The notes under the pieces are model-generated. The model was not told the DNA's origin. It did not search any database and was given only the letters and a program-made list of their open reading frames with translations. A program made the position numbers and the translations under genes. A stretch of DNA of 64,000 nt from Calendula officinalis. Lineage: Eukaryota > Streptophyta > Magnoliopsida > Asterales > Asteraceae. The stretch lies in contig OY970823.1 of assembly GCA_963853835.1 (NCBI GenBank), positions 61,389,845 through 61,453,844 of the forward strand. Reading direction: 5' to 3'. Positions 48,078 to 59,789 of the stretch are shown here, one piece after another. How positions within the stretch are numbered: position 1 is the stretch's first letter; each line of letters opens with the position of its first letter.

Positions 48078-49551
48078 TTATTTCCCGATGTTTGTAAAAT
48101 ATTTAGAACATGTGCCTTGTCGTCCATGTTTATCTATAGGTACAACTTCTACACCAAGGTAGGTACCTACATCACATAATGCAACGGTATATGCCGACTC
48201 ACTTGCACCTTCGATGTATTGAATCGATCCATCTGATAAATGTTGAACCCATTGAAATGTGCAAGAAACCGCACCTTTGACAGCGTATCCACACGCATGT
48301 AATACTCCTCCGGGAAACGTATCCCCAATAATCTCGAGGCTCCCTATTTCAGGAAGCGGATCATCATCATCATTTTCAACATGATCATGACCATGACAAT
48401 CATCATCATCACCATCACCATCATCGTTGTCTAGTTCTTCTAGAAGCTTTCTTTCTTCAACTTCAACTTCATTTATAATAGTGGGATCGGGTATGCTAAC
48501 AGTCTCACTTATAGCTTTACCACCATTTGTTTCTTTACTTCCAAAATGGCTTTTAAGTGAAAAAATTGACCATACTTTCTTTATAATCATGTTCCCTCCT
48601 TGAGTAGAAGAACTCTTTCGTTCTTGAAACGATAATGCCAAATCAAGACTGCTTACAACCTCACTCATTGTTGGACGCTGGTTTGGATTACTAACCAAAC
48701 ATTTAACCGCAATGCGCGAAAACACCTTTATCGAACTCTTTGAAATGTGATCTTTTAACCTAGAATCAATAATCTGAGTAACTTTTCCTTCTTTGATACG
48801 GTCTTGAGCCCACATTGCTAAACCCTCATCCAGACTCTCGTCCAATGCCGGCCTGCCACATAGCACCTCACCCCGAAAGCATAAACATCAGATTTTCTCG
48901 TTAGTCTGCCCGTGTAGAAATAATGTGGATCCATATACCCGAAAGTGCCTTTGACTACCGTGCTGACATGTGTAAGTGTCTGATTAATCGGTCCTGTTTT
49001 CGCCAATCCAAAATCGGCAATCTTGGCAGCAAAATTATGATCCAACAATATGTTGGAGGTTTTTACATCACGGTGTATGATCCCGTGTTGTGTGCCAGTG
49101 CCCGTGTGGAGGTAGTCAAGTCCCCTTGCAGCTCCTAAACATATCTTGAGTCTTTGTGACCACCTCAAAAGTGTACCTTTCTTGTGAAGATGTTCTGAAA
49201 GGGTACCCTCGTGCATGTATTCATACACAAGGGACATCTTTTTCCTCTCGTTGCAATAACCGATTAAGGAAACTAGGTTACAATGACGCAATCTTGAAAG
49301 CATATTGACTTCAACCCAAAACTCGGGTGCTCCTTGATCAGACATGATATGCAACCGCTTAATGGCGTAATTGATCCAGAATCAGAGATTAACCCTCTGT
49401 AAACCTTCCCAAATCCCCCACGGCCAATACACCATTTTTCATCAAAGTTATTTGTTGCTCGACTCAGCTCACCGTATGAAAAGAAACGGCATGGAGCCAG
49501 TAAAGGTGAAGATGAAGTATTCTCCTCTTTGGTAGTTTCAGTGTTCAACAT
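48078..49551 (-). pseudogene. Cytoplasmic receptor-like kinase with C-terminal Ig/A9-like domain, two frameshifts
   Basis: Start at 49551 (MLNTETTKEE), then FFSYGELSRATNNFDEKW, the glycine loop IGRGGFGKVYRG and, after a one-base frameshift near 49370, YAIKRLH with the ATP lysine. The catalytic loop is [14 protein letters not shown], followed by DFGLAK and a GTFGYMDPHYF activation end, as in CrRLK1L/RLCK kinases. A second break near 48870 (about ten bases lost in the usual GVVLLEVLCG motif) shifts the frame again; LCGRPALDE and the rest of the C-lobe follow. After an acidic, His-containing linker comes a domain of about 85 residues (GSLEIIGDTFPGGVLHACGY, FQWVQHL, YIEGASESAYTV, VDVGTYLGVEV-like), which resembles the Ig/A9-type repeats of AIR9 or SCAB proteins. 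There is no signal peptide or membrane segment. Most likely a recent pseudogene or a misassembled base context; the domain architecture itself is unusual. Confidence 0.75.
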
Positions 49552-50084
49552 GTCAAATAGATATGATCACCTTAGATTTTTCCTGAATACAGATTATTTG
49601 TACACAACAATCTTTTGTCATACACAACAGTACCGAACTGCCTAATGTGCAGGTTTACAATGCACAGGGTTGTTGTTGTATGACAATAGATTGTTGTGTA
49701 CAAAATCTCCCTAACATTTTATACACATCAATTACACTTTTACAATATTTCAGCTCTTATATGTGAATCTAACTAAATCACAGTTTCATTCGAAGTACCA
49801 ACTTTGATGCTCTACAACTTCTTTTTTCCAAATGAAATTTCATGCAATACATATCACTTTACTAAATCAATAATCGGAGTATAGGGCTGTTTAAGGTATT
49901 ATGTTGTATATGTGTCTGAATATTTGCCGTTCTATAAATTAAAAAATAATAATTCTGTACAATCGCGGTATTTTAATCATGATTCAGATACTATATTAAT
50001 TATTCCAATAAATGTTTCATTAAATTGAATAAAGAATGTTTAAATTGGAAATTACTAGATTTACAAATCAAAGCCCTGTATATC
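49552..50084. other. Kinase upstream region
   Basis: AT-rich. 49600-49700 contains TACACAACA and ACAATC words in both orientations (for example ACAACAATC at 49606 against GATTGTTGTG at 49689), possibly a small foldback repeat. No gene is seen. Confidence 0.35.
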
Positions 50085-50505
50085 TACAGTTAGTTTGCAC
50101 GACCGACCTACAGAACTCTCAAGTTAAACATAGTTTAAATCGACCGGAAACAATTTCATGTTATTATCCTGTTTTCACAAAAATAAATCCAAGCTATTCC
50201 ACGTGCTCTAGATATCCATAAAACCAACGAATTAAAACAAAAGTTGACTCGAGTTTGACTATATGTGGTCAATGGATCGTGTGCGAGACTATCGAGGTTG
50301 ATCATATTAGCAGAATGAATAAGTAAATTACAGTGAATCGAACAATATTGATCGAAAAACATACCCAATTATGGACGAAGATCAGAGAGATCAAGAAAAA
50401 CTTCAAGCGCTGGAACCTATCAGGCAATCAATCTACAGAGTGTTTACGCGGCCTAATAGTCTCTTGTACATTTTTGTATATCGAAGAGTAAAGGAAAAAA
50501 AGACA
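50085..50505 (+). repeat. Arm of a dispersed inverted duplication (copy A)
   Basis: This segment is repeated in inverted orientation at 53025-53415. Shared words in this orientation include ATTTCATGTTATTATC (50155-50170), TCCACGTGCTCTAGATATCC (50199-50218), GAGACTATCGAGGTTGATCA (50284-50303) and ACCCAATTATGGAC (50364-50377). The small frame at 50371 (MDEDQRDQEK) is not conserved in the other copy, so coding is doubtful. Confidence 0.8.
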
Positions 50506-50660
50506 TTAATCTGTTCAATATTTGATCTATGGAACATCCTCCATAAATTTTGACACGTGTTCCAATTAAACTCTTAGAAATACTTTTAGGCAGTGTTCTA
50601 AACAACGAGCCATGTCGGTACCAAGGCGCAACTTCACCTTACAAAATAACTCATGTAGTT

Positions 50661-50788
50661 GATTATGAAAATTGAATTTTTATTTGAAAAAAAATATAAT
50701 ATATAGTATATAATTACAAATTTAGATTATGAAAATTGAATTTTTATTTGAAAAAAAATATAATATATAGTATATAATTACAAATTTA
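50661..50788 (+). repeat. 64-bp perfect tandem duplication
   Basis: Two identical adjacent copies of a 64-base unit starting GATTATGAAAATTGAA (50661-50724 and 50725-50788). Confidence 0.9.
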
Positions 50789-51027
50789 GATGTAACACTT
50801 TTTTATGAAATTGATATACTGTATGAATTATCATATAAATCAATAGGTTTATAATATTTTATGAACTTGATATTTATAATAATGCTAATAAGGGAAGCGT
50901 GAGTATGTGTCTGTCACATATATAAAATTAGATGTGTAACCACCTAAAACTACCTGATTTTAGAAAAAATATATTACTTTAAACTAAAGATAGGCTTTAC
51001 TCAGACATTATGACTACATGTTAAAAC

Positions 51028-52600
51028 TGTAACACCGCAAATTTAAACCCGGTTTTTTTTAAATAGCGGAAGCGTAATATTTAAACCATAATAGTTCAGT
51101 CATTTTAGAAAATACAACTTCAAATATAATATTAATCAAAACATCAAAACGGTTTAATGTGTTACTATAAAAACGGCTCGATTACAAAATACTATCAGAG
51201 CAATCATTTGTCAACCATTCCTAACAAGCACCCCTTGACCCGCTCATCAACCGAACCTGCAAAAGAGTCAACGAGGGAGGGATTAGCTAACAGCTAAGTG
51301 AATGAACTTAAACAACCAATATATAATAGAACAAACGGTATAAATTCACACTTTCCCGATTAGTTAATTTTAAAGAGTAACGGTGGTTCTGCCGAATCCT
51401 TAAATCATTGTTGGTCTGACAATGATAACCGATGACCCTTTACTCAATGACGGTGTGTACCTCCTTAGAACAACCAATGCTTCTAAGGATGGTACACCGT
51501 AACATTAGTAAACATATGCCCAGTAGAATGTTCCAATTACTGACCTCTTCCCCAAATATGCACATAATTAATAATTAATAATCTTCATTAATTATACCGA
51601 AATAAACAACCCATAAGAATCACAACCAAAATCCATGTCGCTGGTTCGCGTTCGCGAACTACCCAAATACTAAAATCCTGCATTTTTTACCAAAGTATGC
51701 AACTTCTACCCAAATTCTACACATATAGATTGAAGGCTAAATCCACTCACCCTACAACCGCAATCCTTCCAAACTCAGTTGTCTTATATCACTGAGTTTG
51801 CTTCCCAATTCCTATACATAAAATGAATACCGAATTAGAACCGAATTCCACCAATTAAAGATAACAAGACAAATATGGTAAAAGGTTCTTAATTGCATAA
51901 TTTTATCATTACAAATACACTTGTAACTTATCCAACTAAGAATGGTCGTAACAACATCTTCCAAATCAAAGTCTATCAAACTTTATGCATTTATACCAAT
52001 TATAACTCAAACGGGTCAAAATTACCGAATCAACGACCAATTCCCATAAATCTCAACAACTAGTTATAGAATACTACCATATCATAGATAATGACCAACT
52101 ATCATTCTAAGACTTCCCAACTATCATAATTATACTTCTAAAGTCAATTTATAAATCATAAAATGCACTTTAGTCCAATTTTTTTTTTTTTTTTTTTTTT
52201 TTGCATATAAGGCCCAAACGGGTCAAAACCGAGAGCAAGGTTCAAATACTTCAAATACATGATTTTAACATTTCATAAACATGAACCATTTTGATAGCTA
52301 ATTATCCCATGTAAATGATAACCTTTTACTTTGACCAAAGTTAACAATTCTCAATATGACTAGTTATTCTAAAAAATGGGTCAAAACCAATTCATTAACT
52401 TCTCATATTTACAAACACCTAATTATCATTTCATCAAGTATACAATTACCATTTTATGACAAACTTCATGTTTACATATTATACATTGAAACACCCAAAG
52501 TTTTCAATACATGTTTGACCCAAAAAGACACATACGACCTCTTGTACTAACTCAGAAATCTGAACAGTTTTATGACCATATCAGTTCATGAAATTATGAT
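51028..52600 (+). mobile_element. Fragment of a Gypsy-type LTR
   Basis: Starts TGTAACACCGC, and has CCGAACCTGCAAAAGAGTCA and ACGAGGGAGGGATTAGCTAAC at about 220 bases, similar in arrangement to the LTR at 8034-9750 (which has CCTGAGTACATAG... and CGTGAGCTACATGGG at a comparable position). I cannot find the matching 3' end with GTTACA or a target-site duplication, so the right limit is a guess. A T run lies at 52179-52202. Confidence 0.5.
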
Positions 52601-53024
52601 ATAAATACGGTTTTACATTTTACTTTCTTGAACTTTAATTTTTCTGATATAATAATTTACTACCCTGAATTTTAATATTTGATATCTAAATGTTTAAAAA
52701 AAAGTGATATATTACCCTTAAAACTTTTATATTTCCACATAACTAGCTAAATCTATTTAACTCTAATTTTTATTTATTTTATAAGTATTATTATTAATAG
52801 TTTTATTTATAACTATGGTTTTAAATTTCAGATCTAAATTTCTAAAATAATATATTATATAATCTCTAGTTTTACTATAAAGTGTTTTAGATTGAATGAC
52901 TGCGCATATAACTATACGTTGTACAATTGAAACATTACTTGTGTAAATAATCTTTCAAATATTGTATAAAAATCTCCGCAGGATAATACCGAGTAAACAA
53001 TCATTTAGATGTTGTAAACAATCT

Positions 53025-53415
53025 TTTTTACTCTTCGATATGCAAAAAATATACAAGAGACTATAAGGCCGCGTGTATATTGCCTAAGAGGTCCAGCGCT
53101 TGAAAACTTCCAAGTGTTTCTTGATCTTGGTCCATAATTGGGTATCTTTTTCGATCATTAGTGTTCGATTCACTGTTATTTACTTATTCGTTCTGCTAAT
53201 ATGATCAACCTCGATAGTCTCGCACACGATGCATTGACCAAATAAAGTCAAACTCAAGTCATCTTTTGTTTTAGTTCGTTGATTTTATGGATATCAAGAG
53301 CACGTGGTGTAGCTTGGATTTGGTTTTGTGAATACAAGATAATAACATGAAAGATCTTTTTTAACCTCTGTTTAACGTGAAGTTCTGTAGGTCGATTGTG
53401 CAAACTCGGGGGTGT
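53025..53415 (-). repeat. Arm of a dispersed inverted duplication (copy B)
   Basis: Inverted, somewhat diverged copy of 50085-50505. Shared plus-strand words are TGATCAACCTCGATAGTCTC (53202-53221), GGATATCAAGAGCACGTGG (53289-53307) and CATAATTGGGTAT. Together with the NAA10 fragment just after it, it forms a rearranged duplicate of the NAA10-kinase region. Confidence 0.8.
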
Positions 53416-53537
53416 TCGATATGCTGGACTAAAGTTCTGACTCGGTCTGATCGAATTTGGACTCTGTTCGTCTGACGACTCGGTCTATACGTCGGACTCG
53501 GCCAAGATGATTATGGTGATCCGGTAAATTTCAAAAG

Positions 53538-54075
53538 GCAACCACCACCACCACCACCATGGTGGTGGTTGCTGCTCCGGTGAAACAAAGGCTGAATAAT
53601 GGAGGTACAATTTTTAAGTTGATTAAAAGAACGTTTTTCTTATTCCTCGTTGAGATTAAAATGATGTTTTTCGTGCCTCGTATTATTCAACTTTCGAAGC
53701 TATTAAACTAAATGTTTTGAAACTCGTGTTGCAGGAATAACGTCTAGCGAAAGGATGGAATATAAAACTGTTATGCATTTATTTTCTTGGAGCATTTGGT
53801 GTGAACGAAACATGAGAAGCTTGAAAATTCCTAAAACTGCTGTTATGACTTTTGTTTCATGATGTATTATGTTAATTACAACTTCCGTTGTTTTGCAGAA
53901 TTTTGAAATAATTGATTTCTAATATTGATGAAATTGGCTTTGTTGATCTATTCTGATTTAGCTCTTATGGATGGTATTTAATTATTTATAGACATTTGTT
54001 TGTGTTTTCTGAGACAGAGTTATTTTAAAAAGAGCAATTATTTCATTCATTTTACCATTGTGATTTTTTGCCCAT
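53538..54075 (+). pseudogene. NAA10 3'-end duplicate
   Basis: This repeats the end of NAA10 (45985-46505): the His codon run, GGTGGTTGCTGCTC (encoding GGCCS), GGTGAAACAAAGGCTGAATAATGG with the stop, then the 3' UTR with its intron-like acceptor and AAAACTGTTATGCATT, TTTCATGATGTATTATGTTA and GCAATTATTTCATTCATTTT. The catalytic part is absent, so it is non-functional. Divergence is moderate (several small indels). Confidence 0.9.
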
Positions 54076-54605
54076 ATTTTTAAACAAGCCGAGCTAGAGC
54101 CTAGTCGGAGCTCAACTCAGGCACATTTATACCCTTATGATTAGATTATTATATGTAGAGAAATGATATTTATTTAGACCTATTCATAGGTCTACCTACT
54201 TGATAGGACGACATGTGTATTCCACTAATTCTGTTTCCTAATATTATCCCTTGATTTTCACATATATCTTCATCAAATAAGTAGACATATGAGTAAGTAT
54301 AAATGGTAGGCCTAAATATCATTACTTGATAACATGCATGGTAGGAATAAATCAAAATAGGGGGTTTGGAAACACATGTGTTGACTTTTTGCTTGCACAA
54401 ATACTCAATCTGGAAGCTCTCGGTACCAACCCTTTAATTTATTATACCTAAATTGTAACATCTAATTCAAGTCTAATTATCCCAAAAATTATATATTTAA
54501 TGGTTTTGTCCAGTGTGCTCATCAGTGACCTTTAATTAGTTTATGACGTCAACTATGATGCAGTATTAATGCACTTCTATTTAAACAAAATCTCAATTTT
54601 AATTC
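54076..54605. other. Intergenic
   Basis: AT-rich, without recognised features. The short minus-strand frame at 54170-54400 has no known content. Confidence 0.35.
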
Positions 54606-54905
54606 CTTAGACCTCTCCCAACCGTGACGCGTCACTTAACCCTTCCTTACTGACGGGTTACTCACGAGGTCGTGCCAAGAGCAACACATCACTAACCCAT
54701 CACTAACCCATCCCCACTTAAAATAAATATTAAAATATTAAATAAAAACCCTTTCCCCCTCACATACGCACCTCGACGTCCGTACACCCCGTCTCCACCA
54801 GGATGTGAACCATCGACGGCAGGCTAGGGACGGCATGGTGCCAACCGTGATGGCCCACGACGGATGTTGACGCCCCCCACGACGTGGGGTTGGCACTCAT
54901 CTTAC
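54606..54905. mobile_element. Second member of the 14040-14567 repeat family
   Basis: Begins CCTTAGACCTCTCCCAACCG, then GTCGTGCCAAGAGC, CATCACTAACCCATC and CCCTTTCC, and ends with GGTTGGCACTCATCTTAC, in the same order as the reverse complement of 14040-14567. It is shorter in the middle. No target-site duplication was recognised. Confidence 0.55.
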
Positions 54906-55019
54906 AAACCCCTTCAAAATAACTAATGAGACCTTCCAAGAGGTGGACAGAGTAGGCATGGCAACTACTCTAATTTTTTTATTGGTTAGTATATTTTTTC
55001 GTTTTTGATCAAAAGTGCA

Positions 55020-55438
55020 AGGTTCTAGAAAGCGTAAGGCGTGGCGTGGCGGCACCATCAAGCCTCGGCCAAGGCGAGCCATGGCGGGCCATAGCGTTTT
55101 TCAAGGCGTGATTTAAGGCGGCAAATTTTTTATATAATTTATATATATACGTATATTAAATTATTTTTTTTATAGATTTATTGATTTATATAACAATTCA
55201 TATATAAAGCTCATAAAAATATTACATCCAAATTTATAATTATATATTTTACCATTTTTTAAAAAAAAATTCATTTTTCACAGTCGCCTTCAAAAAAACT
55301 CGTCATAAGGCGCGCCTTATCACGCCTTATCTCACGCCACGCCTAGCCCAGCCGCCATGGTCTGTTTCGTAACGTCGACGCCGCGCCTCACGCCTTGGCG
55401 ACGCCTTGACGCCGCCATGGCGCGCCTTTTAGAACCTT
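55020..55438. mobile_element. GGCG-rich foldback element, copy 1
   Basis: Ends are inverted (AAGGTTCTAGAAAGCG at the left, GCGCGCCTTTTAGAACCTT at the right). Both arms are GC-rich with AAGGCG/CGCCTT words around a very AT-rich centre. It is nearly identical to 63268-63690. No coding capacity. Confidence 0.8.
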
Positions 55439-56132
55439 GCAAAGATGTATTATATATGAGCGATAACTAATGGAAGTTGTATCTTACCTCTAGCTTGCAA
55501 AAAAGTTTTTGCCCACCTTTGAAAAAATTTGGCAAGTTAAATTTTTTTTGCACAATTTTAAATAAATTTCTAGTACCGCCACTGTCTGTAAGCAAAACTT
55601 GATCAGTTCCACTTTCCTATATGTAGCTTAACACTATGTGCACCAAATGAGATACGGTCAAATAATGGCATAACAAATAACACTTCAATTTTATTTTCTT
55701 TTAGATTTTATCCATTGCATATATATATAATGTCATTTTCCATCCGGTCACGAACTTTATAATATCAGCAAAAGGTAATAAAAAAACCTGTAACTATGTT
55801 ACTTTGTTTAATTTATTTTGGTTTCAAGATTTTGATTTTTGATATAGCTTAAACACTAAGAAAATCTCAAATTATCCATTTTGTGTGGTTACTTGGGTCA
55901 ATTTGGAAATAGATGACCCACCTTCATATTTGCCCATTCGGTACATGATGACGCTTACACTGCTCAATGAGAATCATATTAAAACTTGATAATGCCCAAA
56001 CGAAAACCATCTCATCTATAAAACCACAAATCGGAATTAAACTTGATAATGCCCAAACGAAAACCACCCCATCTATAAAACCCTAAGAAGAAAAGCATTG
56101 AATGACGAAGAGAAGCTACGTCTACATCTCAT
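55439..56132. other. Intergenic with a short tandem duplication
   Basis: A 57-base unit AACTTGATAATGCCCAAACG... is repeated at about 55983-56095, each copy including CTATAAAACC, a possible TATA box for the exons at 56133. Nothing else is recognised. Confidence 0.45.
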
Positions 56133-56351
56133 ATGGCTGATGAATCAAGGTATATGGCTGATGAATCAAGGCCAGTTTCTGTGACAACCTTTTATTTTTT
56201 TCGTTCATTTTTCGATCTAATGTAATAGTTATATTTTTTTGTTTTTTTTTTCATTGGACGAACGTGGCATTTTTTCTCTACTTTAAAGACTTGCTCAACA
56301 AGCTGCTGTCGGAATTCCAGATCCAATTCCAATAGTTGTTGTAGATCCTAC
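56133..56351 (+). CDS. Possible first two exons of an unrecognised gene, 3' part missing
   Basis: ATG at 56133 opens MADES, with donor AG|GTATATGG at 56149/56150. The acceptor TTTAAAG at 56288 leads to 56289-56351, which continues in phase as RLAQQAAVGIPDPIPIVVVDPT and ends at a donor CGTAAGT. Codon choice and splice sites look real, and a TATA-like CTATAAAACC lies about 60 bases upstream. No downstream exon was found before the convergent DC1 gene, so the gene may be cut short. A 20-base duplication (GGCTGATGAATCAAGG repeated) falls just at the first donor. I do not recognise the family. Confidence 0.35.
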
Positions 56352-56553
56352 GTAAGTATATTATGATTCTTAGTAGCACCCTCAAATTCCTGTGGGCACC
56401 AAAATAATATGATTTATTTATTTAGCAACTTTTTTTTCTTTCTATTTCATATATATTAATTTTTTATTAATATTTTTTAATATTGGAAAAAGAAACACTA
56501 TTGCATTGAAATATAAATTTTATCATAATCTGATATGTATCTAATAATATATA

Positions 56554-56806
56554 CTTCCTCCGTTCCATAAAAAAGTTTCTATTTTTCTTAGGCACAAGTT
56601 TTTATGAGATAGTTAGTTATGGGGTCCTTGGTAATACTTTTCATTAAAATATAAGGTTAGATTGGAGTGATAAAGTATTTTATTGGTGGAATCATTGATA
56701 ATAATATTATTTTATTAAGTGGACCCCTCACATTTATAAAATGTGAACTTTTTTGTGGGACAAAATTTAAAAGAGAATTGGGAACTTTTTTGTGGGACAG
56801 AGGTAG
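56554..56806. mobile_element. Stowaway-type MITE
   Basis: TA on both sides (56552-56553 and 56807-56808). Inverted ends CTTCCTCCGTTCCATAAAAAA and TTTTTTGTGGGACAGAGGTAG. Length 253 bases. Confidence 0.8.
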
Positions 56807-57102
56807 TATTTTTTAATTCTATAGCGAACTTTAGTCTGCATTGAAACGTAAAGTTATGCTCATTTGAATATGATTTTTTTATTGCATAGAAATATAGATT
56901 TAGTTTGTTATTTATAAACTACATTAATAAACTTGTAGGAACTTATTGGAAAATTATAATCATAATGATTTTCCATAATTGTATGAACCAATAAAAAAGG
57001 AAACAATAAATAAAAATACAAAATGCTGTAAATATCATTTTATTAAATTATGATTGGTTGAAAATAATTAATATTAAATACATATATACTTGAGTCACAT
57101 GA

Positions 57103-58140
57103 TTACGCGAGATTTTCCTTAACCAGGCAATCTGTACATACAGTAAAAGGACATGTTCCCGTCCGACACTCAAAGACTAGATGACCATTAATGTCAAGAT
57201 TACAAAGGAAGCACACATGCCGAGGTGTTTTACATCTTCTAACAGCTGTTAACGGATGGTTATGGCGAGTAATCAGAACAGAAGCTGTCCTCCACACATA
57301 ATTTTCATATTTATCATTTCGATGAAGGCAATAAAGGTGAAAAGAGTTTTTGCATTTGCGACAATGATAGAGTGGGAGTTTGGGGTGCATTTCTTCCTCG
57401 CATATTTCACAATAGAAATCTTCAGGGTGGTCCTCGATCGGGGGATACATCAACGGGATTTCGTGGCCTTTGCAATACCGATGAGCAAGCGAAAGTGGCG
57501 AGTTCACCGCACAACCCAAGTCTAGTACAACGTTACAATCAGCATCATCGCATTTGTATCCGATACAACTAAAATATCTATCACACCATGTACATAGGTG
57601 CTTACTGGGACCAAGAAACTGGACTAGATGATGCTTGTGGGATTCATGTTTGATGGTCTTAGGTAAAAATGCACAGTTAATATCGAGGTAGATTTCGCAT
57701 TGGTACACAAATATTGCATTGCAAAACTTGTAACAACCGATACATTCCTCAGGCTGATCGTTTAAGTTGACCAAGTCAAGCAAATGATGTGGGTGGAGTC
57801 GGTGTTGTAATTTGTGCGGTAACTCGGCGCAATATTTATGGATAGCGTACGAACACCCGCTCTGCTTGCAATTGTAGTATGGAGATGAAAGGGCCCGCAC
57901 ACAGCCGTGACATACTTTTATCGGATCACAACCTATGTGGCATGTTAACATTGAGGATTAATGGATGATCGTGACTCCAATGCTTGATTTCCTTTAATTC
58001 ATCGCCACTAGTAGTGTTGTTTTGGTCAGAATGAAGTAGTTTTAACGGATTTGTGAACGCGCTTGCCATGGGAAAATGTAGAATGTCGTCATCATCGTTA
58101 TCCACCTCTTCTTCATCATCTCTGAAACCAAAATACGCGG
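57103..58140 (-). CDS. DC1-domain (C1-like zinc finger) protein, probably damaged at the 5' side
   Basis: The frame 57951-57103 (282 residues) contains successive DC1 units with C-x2-C and H-x-C zinc-ligand patterns: CHGCVRALSSPYYNC, ELPHKLQHRLHPHHLLDL, CIGCYKFCNA, LCTWCDRYF, YCEICEEEMHPKLPLYHC, LYCLHR and the final CFLCNLDINGHLVFEC. DC1 proteins are a large plant family of mostly unknown function, some linked to defence and abiotic stress. Further exon sequence upstream, after the acceptor TTGGTTTCAG at about 58130, encodes DDEEEVDNDDDDILHFPMASAF, then HPLILNVN in another frame. This differs from the 57951 frame, so one frameshift lies at about 57955. The gene is therefore either a pseudogene or starts at 57951. 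A relic is at 47120-47420 and a related gene at 59790-60530. Confidence 0.75.
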
Positions 58141-58216
58141 ATTAAAAGGGGTTTATATTGAAACGCTAGTACTAAGACTTTTGTTGGTGCGAATAATAAT
58201 TTTTATTTTTATCCGG

Positions 58217-58722
58217 TAGCGGTGTGTTCGGTTCCGGAACCGGTAAACCCGGAAAACCGGAAAAAGAAATTTCAAAGACCGAGAACCGGACCAGTTAAAC
58301 TGGTTACGGGTCGGGTCGGTCTTCAAGCGGGTCTAGAACCGGTAAACCTAGTTTTTTGTGTTTGTCATCCAATTATACATTTTTAGTACATATTTTCATC
58401 TTAAAATATATAACTTAAATATTTTAACATATTTTTAATAAATATATGATGTTTGTGGGTGTTCACGGGTTGGTTCAAATAAAATATATTTCTATTAAAA
58501 GGCTATATACTTATTATTTCGACATATATACATGAAAACTCATAAGTCTATATACTTATTTAAATGCCGGTTCCAAACCCGAAAAGATCGAAACCGAACC
58601 GGGACCGGTAAACCTGGTTTGTTATTTTGATCAAATCTAAGAACCGGAAACCGGACCGGTTAAGCCGGTTCCGGTTCGGTCCCGATTCGGTTCCGGTTTT
58701 TCGGTTTTTGTACAAACCCCTA
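58217..58722. mobile_element. hAT-type MITE, old
   Basis: Begins TAGCGGTGTG and ends TACAAACCCCTA, flanked by TTATCCGG (58209-58216) and TTATGTGG (58723-58730), which differ in two of eight bases. Both halves carry ACCGGTT/GGTTCCGG words in inverted orientation. Length 506 bases. No coding capacity. Confidence 0.65.
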
Positions 58723-59040
58723 TTATGTGGTTACCTAAGAAAACCCCTATCATAAAAGAAAACACATCCTTATTTTAGGGGGTTTATATGTGGAATTTCA
58801 AGTGGACAATAATTTTAGAATATATCAAAAAGAAAATACGAACAATAAAATTGGGACGTAGAGAGTAACAAATAAGGGACCAAAACAATCATATATTCAA
58901 CAAAAAAGAAACCGTGGAGCGACACATTAATTAGGAGATTACGTTAAGCTTTATTTGTTCATTTGAATTTCAAATAGATGTAAAAATATGGAGTTTTTTT
59001 GGCATAAATAATGTATTTTCAAACAAAATTTGCATAAATA

Positions 59041-59700
59041 ATGTAGTTTTTAAGAGTAGATTAAGTTGAGGGTTCGAGTTCCATAGTGGACATAGATAGA
59101 TTTAGGAGTAGATTAGATTGCCGTTAAAAAAATAATAATAATAAAAAAAATAATGTAGTTTTATTTTCACTTGCAAATATGATACTAGCAGATCCCCTTA
59201 CCCGGATCTTAAGACAAACCCAACACCCCATACCCAGATCCCTTTTAACACGGTAAATGCAAGAGTTTTTCTTTTCACGCCTCATTGACATGATTAGAAG
59301 AGCTAAGCAAATGGTAGAAATAACCAATTGGTCTAAATCAATTGGCCACAAAGGATTGACTTGGGGTTTTCCTTCAAAAGGTCTTGAGTTCAAGATTTGT
59401 TGAAGGCAAAATTTAGAGATTAAAAGATGGCGGAGTTTATTCCTCCTATGTGGAGGTTCGAAGGAAGGCATACTGCCCCTTATGGATGTCATTGTCTAGG
59501 TTCGAACCACTAATATACTAACTTACCGTTCAAATAAAAGAAAATGGTAGAAAAAGTACTCGTCAGCATCATTTTTGCAAATGGGAAAAAAACTTCATTA
59601 TTTGTGTAATTTTTTTTTTGACGGGAATTGAACCCCCCCTACGACCTCAAGAATGGGGGGCAAATTCCACACCGCTTTTTGGTTTAAAAAAAGTGATTGG
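59041..59700. repeat. Cluster of SINE-like remnants
   Basis: 59041-59110 repeats the tail of the 20135-20220 SINE (GAGGGTTCGAGTTCC, then AGTGGACATAG). 59300-59515 has a B-box-like GGTCTTGAGTTCAAG. 59615-59700 on the minus strand has GGGGGGTTCAATTCCCGTC. None has a complete head and tail. Confidence 0.4.
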
Positions 59701-59789
59701 TTTAAATCAAGTTTTTCCATTAACAGAAAAAAAATCAACAAAGAGAGAGAAATTAGGGTTGACCTTTCATTAGCGGACAGTAGGTATGG

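Noticed and set aside
50371..50553. Small protein MDEDQRDQEK...
   Set aside because: The inverted copy at 53.1 kb has indels that break this frame, so it is not under coding constraint.
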